NCBI GenBank assembly: GCA_964242625.1
Contig: CAXTAO010000039.1
Span: 1-13,700 of the forward strand
Direction of reading: 5' to 3'
Source: JASLDZ01 sp964242625
Lineage (GTDB): Bacteria; Pseudomonadota; Alphaproteobacteria; Caulobacterales; Caulobacteraceae
Length of the DNA stretch: 13,700 bases
In this document: in pieces, positions 1 to 6,062 of the stretch
Layout of the letters: each line of letters opens with the position of its first letter
Position numbering within the stretch: position 1 is the stretch's first letter
Position numbers and translations under genes: made by a program
Notes under the pieces: generated by a model
Database searches by the model: none
Told to the model about the DNA's origin: nothing
The model's input: the letters and a program-made list of their open reading frames with translations, nothing else

Positions 1-381
1 AAGCTGTGGATCAAGTTCTTCCTGCTGGCGGTCTATCTGACCATGTACGTGCGCGACCATGCGCGGCCGGCGTTCCACGCCGCACTGGGCGTCGATCCCA
101 CGGAATACGACTACGCCGTGTTCCGCTGCTGCTCGGACATCTCGCGCCAGGTGTTCCCGCTGATGATCGACACGGACGCGCCCGGCGTGCGCCGTGACTT
201 CGCGCGCATGGGCGACGTGGCCGCGGCGATGGACGACGCGAAGGCGCGCGGCGGGATCGGCGGCGGCGTCAGACGCGCGGGCCTGCTGCTGGCGGCCGGC
301 GGCGTCTTCCTGAAGCTGTTCCTGACGCCGTCGGTGCGATCCACGCCGCCGGCGTCGGCGCGCCTCGAGCCCACCTGGTGA
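1..381 (+). CDS. acsF: Mg-protoporphyrin IX monomethyl ester oxidative cyclase, C-terminal part (5' end outside window)
   Basis: Aerobic cyclase that forms the fifth ring (ring E) of bacteriochlorophyll from Mg-protoporphyrin IX monomethyl ester, using O2 and a di-iron centre. The reading frame is open from base 1, so the start lies upstream; 126 residues are visible before the TGA at 379-381. Recognition rests on the family-typical C-terminal stretch: 'MYVRDHARPAFHAALGVDP', then 'EYDYAVFRCCSDISRQVFPL', and a closing hydrophobic segment 'FLKLFLTP' followed by a tail ending in PTW. Most of the iron-ligand region is expected upstream and cannot be checked. The stop is 4 nt before the puhE start, so the two are almost certainly co-transcribed. 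The presence of acsF, rather than only the anaerobic BchE, points to pigment synthesis under oxygen. Confidence 0.93.
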   Translation, partial: KLWIKFFLLAVYLTMYVRDHARPAFHAALGVDPTEYDYAVFRCCSDISRQVFPLMIDTDAPGVRRDFARMGDVAAAMDDAKARGGIGGGVRRAGLLLAAGGVFLKLFLTPSVRSTPPASARLEPTW

Positions 382-385
382 GGCC

Positions 386-1207
386 GTGAGCGCCGCGCCC
401 GCCGCCGCCCTGCTGTTCGCGCTCGCCCTGTGGTGGGCCAGCACGGGAGCTGTGCTGTGGCTGAGCCGTCGCCCGGCCGCCGCCCGGCGCGGCGTCATGG
501 CGGGTGCGACCGGGGTTGCGGCGCTCGGGACGGGGGTCCTGCTGGCCACGCGGAGCGTCGCGACGCCCTCCGGCGCCGTGGCCGCCTTCACCGCCGCCCT
601 GGCGGTGTGGGGATGGCACGAGCTGAGCTTCCTGACCGGCGTGGTGACCGGCCCCTCGCACGCGCCGTGCCCGCCGGGCGCGCACGGGTGGCGTCGGTTC
701 CGCGCCGCTGCGGCGACGCTGATGCACCACGAGCTGGCGCTCGCCGCCACCACGGCGGTCGTGGCAGCGCTCACCCTGACTTCGCCCAACCCCGTCGGCG
801 GCTTGACGATGGTGGTGCTGTTCGCCGCGCGGCTGAGCTCAAAGTTCAATCTGTTCCTGGGCGCGCCCAATTTCAGCGTCGAGCTTTTCCCAGCGCACCT
901 GCGTCACCTGGCGACCTACCTGCGCAAGGGGCCGGTGAGCGCGCTCTATCCCGTGTCGCTCGCGACGCTGGGCCTGGGCGCGGCGGTGGCGGCTGCGACG
1001 GCGCTGGACGCGGACGCCACGCCCTTCACGGCGACGGGCGGTGCGCTGGTGGCGGCGCTCCTCGCGCTCGCCGCCCTCGAGCACGCCTTCATGGCGCTGC
1101 CGCTGCCCGACGCCGCCCTGTGGCGCTGGGCGCTGCCCGCCACAGAACGCTCCCCGACGACGGGCCATCCGCCCATCACCGCCGACGCCCTGAAAACCCC
1201 GAACTGA
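386..1207 (+). CDS. puhE: Putative photosynthetic complex assembly protein PuhE (DUF3623)
   Basis: Integral membrane protein of 273 residues, the usual length for PuhE, encoded in puh regions and implicated in assembling the reaction centre/light-harvesting 1 complex. Several hydrophobic segments are visible, roughly at residues 5-26, 37-55, 63-76, 115-133, 138-148, 190-207 and 217-238. Family-like conserved blocks are 'WHELSFLTG' (about 77-85) and 'RLSSKFNLFLGAPN' (about 149-162). The start is a GTG 4 nt after the acsF stop; a purine-rich GGTGAGG sits just before it, partly within the acsF end, which suggests translational coupling. hemA follows after 30 nt. The exact biochemical role of PuhE is not settled, so the function is by family and context only. 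Confidence 0.9.
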   Translation: MSAAPAAALLFALALWWASTGAVLWLSRRPAAARRGVMAGATGVAALGTGVLLATRSVATPSGAVAAFTAALAVWGWHELSFLTGVVTGPSHAPCPPGAHGWRRFRAAAATLMHHELALAATTAVVAALTLTSPNPVGGLTMVVLFAARLSSKFNLFLGAPNFSVELFPAHLRHLATYLRKGPVSALYPVSLATLGLGAAVAAATALDADATPFTATGGALVAALLALAALEHAFMALPLPDAALWRWALPATERSPTTGHPPITADALKTPN

Positions 1208-1237
1208 CGCGCCGAAGCCGACGCGAGGACCGCGACC

Positions 1238-2458
1238 ATGAACTACGAGCAGTTCTTCCAAGACGAACTCCAGAGCCTGCGCGACGAGGGCCGCTACCGG
1301 GTGTTCGCCGACCTGGAGCGCACGGCGGGCGCCTTCCCCGCCGCGGTGCGGCACAGGGACGGCGCGACGCAGGACGTCACCGTCTGGTGCTCCAACGACT
1401 ACCTCGGCATGGGCCAGCATCCCGCGGTGCTCGCCGCCATGCACGAGGCGCTGGACCGCTGCGGGGCGGGCGCGGGCGGCACGCGCAACATCTCCGGCAC
1501 CAACCACCACCACATCCTGCTGGAGCAGGAGCTGGCCGACCTGCATGGCAAGGAGGCGGCGCTCACCTTCACCTCGGGCTACATGTCCAACATGGCCGCG
1601 CTCTCGACCTTGGCCGCGCGGCTGCCGGGCTGCATCGTGTTCTCAGACGAGGCGAACCACGCCTCCATGATCGAGGGCATCCGCCACAGCCAGGCCGAGC
1701 GCGTGATCTTCGCGCACAACGACGTGGACGACCTGCGCCGCAAGCTCGCCGCCGCCGACCCGGCGCGGCCGAAGCTGATCGCCTTCGAGTCGGTGTATTC
1801 GATGGACGGCGACATCGCGCCGCTCGCGGCCCTGTGCGACGCGGCCGACGAGTTCAACGCGCTGACCTATCTCGACGAGGTGCACGGCGTCGGCCTTTAC
1901 GGCCCGCGCGGCGGCGGCGTGGCCGAGCGCGAGGGGTTGATGCACCGCATCACCGTGATCGAAGGCACCCTAGCCAAGGCGTTCGGCGTGATGGGGGGAT
2001 ATGTGGCCGGCTCGGCGGCCCTGTGCGACTTCATCCGCAGCTTCGCCTCGGGCTTCATCTTCTCCACCGCCCTCGCCCCCGCGCTCGCCGCGGGCGCCCT
2101 GGCCAGCATCCGCCACCTGAAGGAGAGCGGATGGGAGCGGGCGCGTCACCGCAATCGCGTCGCATCCGTCCGCCGGCGGCTCGCCGCCGCAGGCATCCCG
2201 TGCATGGAGAACGACAGCCACATCATCCCGGTGATGGTCGGCGACCCGGTGAAGTGCAAGCGGATCAGCGACTGGCTGCTGGACGACTACGGGATCTACA
2301 TCCAGCCGATCAACTACCCGACCGTGCCGCGGGGGACCGAGCGGCTACGCATCACGCCCTCCCCCGTCCACTCCGACGCGGACGTCGACCACCTGGTCCA
2401 CGCCCTCTCGGAGCTCTGGTCCATGTGCGCGCTCAGCCGGCAGGTCGCGGCGGCCTGA
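1238..2458 (+). CDS. hemA: 5-aminolevulinate synthase
   Basis: PLP-dependent condensation of glycine with succinyl-CoA to 5-aminolevulinate, the first step of the C4 (Shemin) tetrapyrrole pathway used by Alphaproteobacteria; cytoplasmic. At 406 residues the protein has normal length. Motifs seen: 'CSNDYLGMGQHP' (51-62), glycine-rich 'GAGAGGTRNISGTNHHH' (76-92), 'YLDEVHGVGLYG' (211-222) with the PLP-contacting Asp213 and His216, and 'EGTLAKAFG' (242-250) in which Lys247 should be the Schiff-base lysine. The ATG at 1238 is preceded by GAGGA (1225-1229) at 8-nt spacing. It follows puhE directly, so this copy probably serves bacteriochlorophyll synthesis. Whether a second hemA exists elsewhere cannot be seen. 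A strong hairpin lies just downstream. Confidence 0.97.
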   Translation: MNYEQFFQDELQSLRDEGRYRVFADLERTAGAFPAAVRHRDGATQDVTVWCSNDYLGMGQHPAVLAAMHEALDRCGAGAGGTRNISGTNHHHILLEQELADLHGKEAALTFTSGYMSNMAALSTLAARLPGCIVFSDEANHASMIEGIRHSQAERVIFAHNDVDDLRRKLAAADPARPKLIAFESVYSMDGDIAPLAALCDAADEFNALTYLDEVHGVGLYGPRGGGVAEREGLMHRITVIEGTLAKAFGVMGGYVAGSAALCDFIRSFASGFIFSTALAPALAAGALASIRHLKESGWERARHRNRVASVRRRLAAAGIPCMENDSHIIPVMVGDPVKCKRISDWLLDDYGIYIQPINYPTVPRGTERLRITPSPVHSDADVDHLVHALSELWSMCALSRQVAAA

Positions 2459-2465
2459 TACGGAA

Positions 2466-2497
2466 GAGAGCCCGGCGCCGTCCCGCGCCGGGCTCTC
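2466..2497. terminator. Hairpin terminator between hemA and the HiPIP gene
   Basis: A perfect 13-bp stem (GAGAGCCCGGCGC at 2466-2478 pairing with 2485-2497) with a 6-nt loop, starting 7 nt after the hemA stop. The genes on either side converge on it and the stem is symmetric, so it may act in both directions. There is only a short T run after it on the + strand (TTT at 2501-2503), so factor-independent efficiency is uncertain, although the hairpin itself is unambiguous. Confidence 0.8.
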
Positions 2498-2552
2498 CGA
2501 TTTCCAAAGGTCGAAGCGGCCCGCAGGGCGCGGGGGCGCCTCGGTCGGCGGT

Positions 2553-2837
2553 CTACTTCGCGCCGGCCTTCTTGGCGTAGAACTGGCACCAGCCGTTGGG
2601 CGAGATGCTGCCCGCCACCTGCTTGCAGGCCCCGTTCGCGCCGGGCTTGGCGGCGGGGATGAAGTAGTTGCAGATGGCGCAGTGGGCCGGGCCCTTGGGA
2701 ACCGGCTGATACTTGGCGTTCGCCTGCGTGACCACGCCCGCGCTGGCCGCCGTCGGCGCCACGAGGGGGAGAGCCGCGACCGCCGCGGCCCCGATCACGA
2801 TCGATCGCCGGGACGCCGGCTTCACTGGATCCGTCAT
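2553..2837 (-). CDS. High-potential iron-sulfur protein (HiPIP), Tat-exported
   Basis: Small periplasmic electron carrier with one [4Fe-4S](3+/2+) cluster, known in purple bacteria as a soluble donor to the photosynthetic reaction centre or as a respiratory carrier. The product is 94 residues. The N-terminus carries a twin-arginine signal (SRRS at 9-12 followed by a hydrophobic run ending near 'PTAASA', about residue 33), as expected for a cofactor-loaded export substrate. The mature part has four cysteines in HiPIP spacing: Cys53 and Cys56 in 'HCAICNYFIP', Cys71 in 'GACK', and Cys84 in 'NGWCQFY'. An upstream in-frame extension exists, but the ATG at 2837 has an AGGGAA site just before it and places the Tat motif correctly. 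The gene converges on hemA across a shared hairpin, directly next to the photosynthesis cluster. Confidence 0.93.
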   Translation of the reverse strand: MTDPVKPASRRSIVIGAAAVAALPLVAPTAASAGVVTQANAKYQPVPKGPAHCAICNYFIPAAKPGANGACKQVAGSISPNGWCQFYAKKAGAK

Positions 2838-2964
2838 GCTCGTTCCCTGTGCTTCCGGCTCCTCAGCGCCGCAGCGGCCCGCCGGTTGCAGACGAGAGTA
2901 ACGCTTCGGTGGAGAAAGTCGACAGCTCCTCTTACGCCTTGGCGTCGGAGGCCCTCCCGGACTG

Positions 2965-2985
2965 CTTGGTCGTCGCCCGACCAAG
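2965..2985. promoter_or_regulatory. Inverted repeat upstream of the HiPIP gene
   Basis: Perfect 8-bp arms (CTTGGTCG at 2965-2972 and CGACCAAG at 2978-2985) around a 5-nt centre. It lies about 130 nt upstream of the HiPIP start and about 110 nt beyond the end of the 3097-4119 gene. It could be an operator or the terminator of that upstream gene; no T run follows on the minus strand. A second, shorter repeat (ACGCC-TT-GGCGT, 2934-2945) lies between it and the HiPIP gene. The function is inferred only from structure and position. Confidence 0.35.
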
Positions 2986-3080
2986 GATCAGCGTGGAGAT
3001 GTCCTGCGATTGTCTTTGAGAGTGAGTTGCAAGACTGCCGCGAGCCGTTCTGAGAGAGGCGTCTGCACGCGAGCCCCGAC

Positions 3081-3097
3081 GCCCGCGCATCGCGGGC
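3081..3097 (-). terminator. Weak hairpin at the end of the secreted-protein gene
   Basis: GCCCGCG (3081-3087) pairs with CGCGGGC (3091-3097) over a 3-nt loop. The hairpin starts on the last base of the TAG stop of the minus-strand gene. The stem is short (7 bp) and no T tract follows, so it is only a possible terminator. Confidence 0.3.
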
Positions 3098-4119
3098 TAG
3101 TGCGGCTGTCCGGGCCCGGGCGCGGCGGCGTCCTTCGCCCGCGCGCCCGAGAGCACGTTCGCCAGGGCGTAGTTCCCCTCGTGACAGGCGTACTCGTAGA
3201 TCGGCTTGTCGATGCGGCGGAGCACCATCTGGCCGCTCCACGGGCGGGTGTAGATACGGGGGTCCTCGACGGTGAAGTCGTACAGGATCTCCTTCGGCGA
3301 TATCCGGCGCAGCCGCTCGACGACCTTGGCGTCCGGCGACAGCCAGAACACCGCGCCGCCGACGTCGCGCGCGGTGGTCAGCGGGCTCTGGTCGACGGTC
3401 TCGATCACCAGGGTGTCGCCGTCCCATCGCCCGATCGCGTCGCCCATCAGCGGATGCGTCCGCGCGGCCGGGTGCGTCCCGCCCAGGCGCACGATGCGCA
3501 TGTCGTGGATCATCTCCGACAGCACGCCGACCCTGTCGCGCGTCTCGACGATCTGAAAGTTGGCGTCGTCGGGTCCGCTCAGCATGGGCGGCCCGGACTG
3601 CCCGTTCGGGGCCGCCAGGCAACGCTCCGACGCCGAGCGGTCCTCGGGACCGTCGAAGCCGTGGGCGTCGGGCGCGGCGGCGGCTGTCGCTAGTCGTCGC
3701 CCCTCGACGGTGTAGGGCAGCCGGCCGTCCGCCGGGTCGGTGATCACCGACGTGCGCCGTCGGCCGTCGATCAGCATCAGGCCTGCATCGGCGTCGCCGA
3801 ACTCGCTCTGCTCCTGGCCGACGTCCCCGTCCGCAGCGGCCGCCGGACCGGCCGACTTGGGGGTGGACGCCTGAGGAGCGGATGCAGGAGCGGCGGCGCG
3901 GCGCAGGCGACGCGCCTGCATCTCCGCGTCCGTCGCGACCAAGCCCTTGTACGCGGGCGAGCGCTCGAGCGGGGTCGCCGTCTGGTTGGTCCAGATCCCC
4001 TCCAGGTCCGGCGCGCCGAAGCTGGTCCGGGGGACCTGGTAGGGGTCCGCCTGCGCCCCGAAGGCGGCGCCCCAGACCAGGACGGCGAAGGAGATCAGCT
4101 GGGCGAGGCGGGCGGTCAC
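3097..4119 (-). CDS. Secreted protein of unknown function
   Basis: 340 residues with a clear Sec-type signal peptide (hydrophobic about 7-22, likely cleaved after 'FGAQA' near 24). The mature protein opens with 'DLEGIWTNQTATPLER' (38-53). Its C-terminal half carries 'HDMRIVRLGGTHP' (205-217), 'PLMGDAIGRWDGDTLVIET' (223-241) and a closing 'YEYACHEGNYALANVLSGAR' (308-327). I recognise this block pattern from a large family of uncharacterised exported proteins in Acidobacteria and Alphaproteobacteria; no enzymatic activity is established to my knowledge. Residues about 74-108 form a low-complexity Ala/Pro/Ser-rich, then acidic linker that splits the N-terminal block from the rest. The start is taken as GTG at 4117-4119, since no better in-frame start precedes the signal peptide; the ribosome-binding site is weak. 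Periplasmic location is inferred. Confidence 0.8.
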   Translation of the reverse strand: MTARLAQLISFAVLVWGAAFGAQADPYQVPRTSFGAPDLEGIWTNQTATPLERSPAYKGLVATDAEMQARRLRRAAAPASAPQASTPKSAGPAAAADGDVGQEQSEFGDADAGLMLIDGRRRTSVITDPADGRLPYTVEGRRLATAAAAPDAHGFDGPEDRSASERCLAAPNGQSGPPMLSGPDDANFQIVETRDRVGVLSEMIHDMRIVRLGGTHPAARTHPLMGDAIGRWDGDTLVIETVDQSPLTTARDVGGAVFWLSPDAKVVERLRRISPKEILYDFTVEDPRIYTRPWSGQMVLRRIDKPIYEYACHEGNYALANVLSGARAKDAAAPGPGQPH

Positions 4120-4209
4120 GCCCGCCCGATAGCCCCTGCTGGCGCCCTCGACGACTTACAATCCCGCAAAGTGCGGAGGCGCCGCGCGTTCAGAGGGCGA
4201 TGGGCACCA

Positions 4210-4605
4210 TTACGGCGTGGTTGTCCGCAAGCGATCGTAGTTGCGCCGGAAGAGCGCCACCGCAGCGTCGGACCCCAGTCGACTGATGCTCGCCATCGTC
4301 CACCCCCTCGCCCACGGGAACGGCTTCCCGAGGCCCTCGGCGACCATCTCCGCCCCGAGCTGCGAATTGGTGGCGAGATGGATCGCGCCGTCGAGATGGA
4401 TGTGTCCGAGTTCGTGCGGCCCGACATAGAAGTCGATTCCGTCGACGCGGGTCTGGTCGCCGAGACGCCAGTGCGTCGTGGCCTCCACTCCGGGCCACGC
4501 GGCGACGGCGTCGGCCACCACCTGCACCGGTCCGCCGAGCACCGGCGGCGGCGCGAGCGGGCCCTTGGCTTCACGCGGCAGGGTGGAGAGCGCCTGATCG
4601 GTCAT
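4210..4605 (-). CDS. DUF5519 ('luciferase domain') family protein
   Basis: A 131-residue soluble protein. It has the compact pattern of the DUF5519 family: a 'WPGV' segment (37-40), an aromatic/charged strand 'RVDGIDFYVG' (53-62), the hallmark 'HELGHIHLDGAIHLA' (64-78), and a C-terminal helix with 'WTMASISRLG' (102-111) and 'LFRRNYDRLR' (118-127). The family is named from similarity to a segment of eukaryotic luciferase-like proteins. Its bacterial role is unknown, and light emission should not be assumed. The ATG at 4605 has AAGGA at a 7-nt spacing, a good ribosome-binding site. Neighbours on the same strand are a secreted unknown protein downstream and a membrane-anchored hydrolase upstream (149-nt gap), so an operon is possible but not evident. 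Confidence 0.8.
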   Translation of the reverse strand: MTDQALSTLPREAKGPLAPPPVLGGPVQVVADAVAAWPGVEATTHWRLGDQTRVDGIDFYVGPHELGHIHLDGAIHLATNSQLGAEMVAEGLGKPFPWARGWTMASISRLGSDAAVALFRRNYDRLRTTTP

Positions 4606-4754
4606 CGCAGGATCCTTGCTCGTGGGCCGGCGGCCGTCGCCGCTTGACCGAATGTCTGAAGCATCAACGCATCATCGCCGATAGCGGGCCGGCCGACCCG
4701 CAAGTTCATCGTCGAAGAAGCCGCCGGCCGGCGCCATCGAGGAAGCGAGCCGTC

Positions 4755-5909
4755 TCAGGCCGACAGAGCGGCCGGCTTCAGGACGGCTATGGCGAAAGCT
4801 TCGATCTCCGAGTTGTACCGGTCGTGCGCTTCCATGAAGCCCATGTGGCCGCAGCCTTCCATCTCGAGCAGGCGTGCGTCGGGCGCCGCATCCACGATGG
4901 TGCGGCTCGCGCTGGGCAGGGTGACGATGTCGCGGGATCCCGAGAGCACCAAGGTGGGAACCGACATCGCCGGCAGCGCGTCCGTCACGCGCCAGCGCAG
5001 CATGGCGAGGTTCCCCTTCGCCTGCACCGCGGGCGAGCCCTCGGCCGACAGTCGCGCCGTCAGGTCAACCTGGCTGCGCGTGGCGAACCTGCCGAAGCCG
5101 ATCAAGCGCATGGCGATCTGGCTCGACCCTCCGAGGTAGCCCTGCCAGCTCGAGAGCCACGCCAGGGGCGACAGCCAGATCGTCAGGTGCATGATCGGCT
5201 CGATAAGCGGCGCCTTCAGCGCGCGCCAGAGACCGCTCAACCACATGGTCCGCGTGGGATCCTCATGTGTGGTGTCGATCAGCACGACGCCGGCCACCCG
5301 AGCTTGCGCCTCCCCGGAGGCGCTGCGCCAGAAGGTCTGCGTGGTCATGCCGCCGATGCTGTGACCGACGAGGAGGACCGGGCCCGGACCTGACGCTTCG
5401 ACGACGGCGCCGAGCGCCTGTGCGAAACGGTCGATGCTGTAGACGCCATCGGACGGTCCCCCCGACCGGCCCAGACCTGGGAGGTCCCAGGCGACGACGC
5501 GGAAGCGGGAACCCAGCTTCTGCTTTGCGTCTCCCCAAGCCGTCGAGTTCAGACCCCACCCGTGGGTCAGGATGATCGTCGGCCCGGTGGACAGTCCCGA
5601 CGTCTCCACATGCAGCTTCGACCCGTCCGGCGCCCTGACCTCATGGGACGCCGTGCGGGCCGTCATGGGCGAGTGACCGCCCTTGATCATCGCCAGCACG
5701 ATCAGCCGTCCGCCGCCGAAGCTCCAGAGGAGGAGGCCGAGGCCGGTCCACAACCGCCATGCCGGGCCATGGACGTGGTCGACGACATGGCCGGAGGCGT
5801 CGAGAAGGTCGTACCCCTCCCACCAGGTCCAAAGGAGCCAGGCTCCGCAGGCGAGGAGCGCCAAGGAGAGCAGCTGCAGGAGCAGTCGAGGCACGAGGAT
5901 GATGGGCAT
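4755..5909 (-). CDS. Membrane-anchored alpha/beta-fold hydrolase
   Basis: A 384-residue protein with two hydrophobic segments at the N-terminus (about 5-29 and 52-74), then a standard alpha/beta hydrolase domain. Seen motifs: oxyanion region 'LTHGWGLNSTAW' (114-125), 'WDLPGLGRSGGP' (141-152), nucleophile elbow 'VGHSIGG' (181-187) with Ser184, probable acid Asp327 in 'LSGSRDIVTLP', and catalytic His355 in 'GCGHMGFMEAH'. The triad is therefore complete, and an esterase, lipase or haloperoxidase-like hydrolase is expected. The substrate cannot be told from sequence. The two N-terminal segments are additional to the core fold and should tether the enzyme to the inner membrane. The ATG at 5909 has a GGAG site 5 nt upstream, but that site is buried in a strong hairpin (5913-5932). 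The gene is divergent from the NRAMP-like transporter. Confidence 0.88.
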   Translation of the reverse strand: MPIILVPRLLLQLLSLALLACGAWLLWTWWEGYDLLDASGHVVDHVHGPAWRLWTGLGLLLWSFGGGRLIVLAMIKGGHSPMTARTASHEVRAPDGSKLHVETSGLSTGPTIILTHGWGLNSTAWGDAKQKLGSRFRVVAWDLPGLGRSGGPSDGVYSIDRFAQALGAVVEASGPGPVLLVGHSIGGMTTQTFWRSASGEAQARVAGVVLIDTTHEDPTRTMWLSGLWRALKAPLIEPIMHLTIWLSPLAWLSSWQGYLGGSSQIAMRLIGFGRFATRSQVDLTARLSAEGSPAVQAKGNLAMLRWRVTDALPAMSVPTLVLSGSRDIVTLPSASRTIVDAAPDARLLEMEGCGHMGFMEAHDRYNSEIEAFAIAVLKPAALSA

Positions 5910-5912
5910 GAA

Positions 5913-5932
5913 CGCTCCGCTGAAGCGGAGCG
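5913..5932 (-). promoter_or_regulatory. Hairpin enclosing the ribosome-binding site of the hydrolase gene
   Basis: CGCTCCGCT (5913-5921) and AGCGGAGCG (5924-5932) are perfect 9-bp inverted arms separated by 2 nt; as RNA this would be an 8-bp stem with a UUCA tetraloop. In the minus-strand transcript the 3' arm contains the GGAG Shine-Dalgarno sequence (5915-5918) and ends 3 nt before the start codon (5907-5909). A folded leader would hide the site from the ribosome. It could also be a DNA operator in the divergent intergenic region; the sequence alone does not decide. Confidence 0.5.
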
Positions 5933-6004
5933 CCTCCAGATCGGAAGGTCCCAGGACCCGCGCGGTTCCTCCGGCGGGGCGGGACCTCCGTCAGACAGCC
6001 GCCG

Positions 6005-6033
6005 TTGGCTCGGCTTTGGAAAGCGGACATAAC
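6005..6033 (+). promoter_or_regulatory. Candidate promoter of the NRAMP-like transporter
   Basis: TTGGCT (6005-6010) and CATAAC (6028-6033) with a 17-nt spacer each match the standard -35 and -10 hexamers at 4 of 6 positions. They lie about 30 nt before the transporter start. Spacing and placement are right, but the match is modest. Confidence 0.35.
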
Positions 6034-6062
6034 CGGGCGGAGCAACGAGCGGCGAGTCGGTC

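Noticed and set aside
430..2580. A 716-codon open frame on the + strand spanning puhE and hemA
   Set aside because: It runs in another frame over two well-recognised genes, has Arg/Gly/Ala-rich content typical of GC-rich shadow frames, and shows no domain.
4684..4701. GCGGG...CCCGC hairpin after the hydrolase gene as a terminator or promoter
   Set aside because: Only 5 bp of stem, no T run, and the nearby TTGCGG/CTATCG hexamers are only 13 nt apart, too close for a standard promoter.
4644..5393. A 249-codon + strand frame over the hydrolase
   Set aside because: Antisense to a complete alpha/beta hydrolase with an intact triad; composition is shadow-like.
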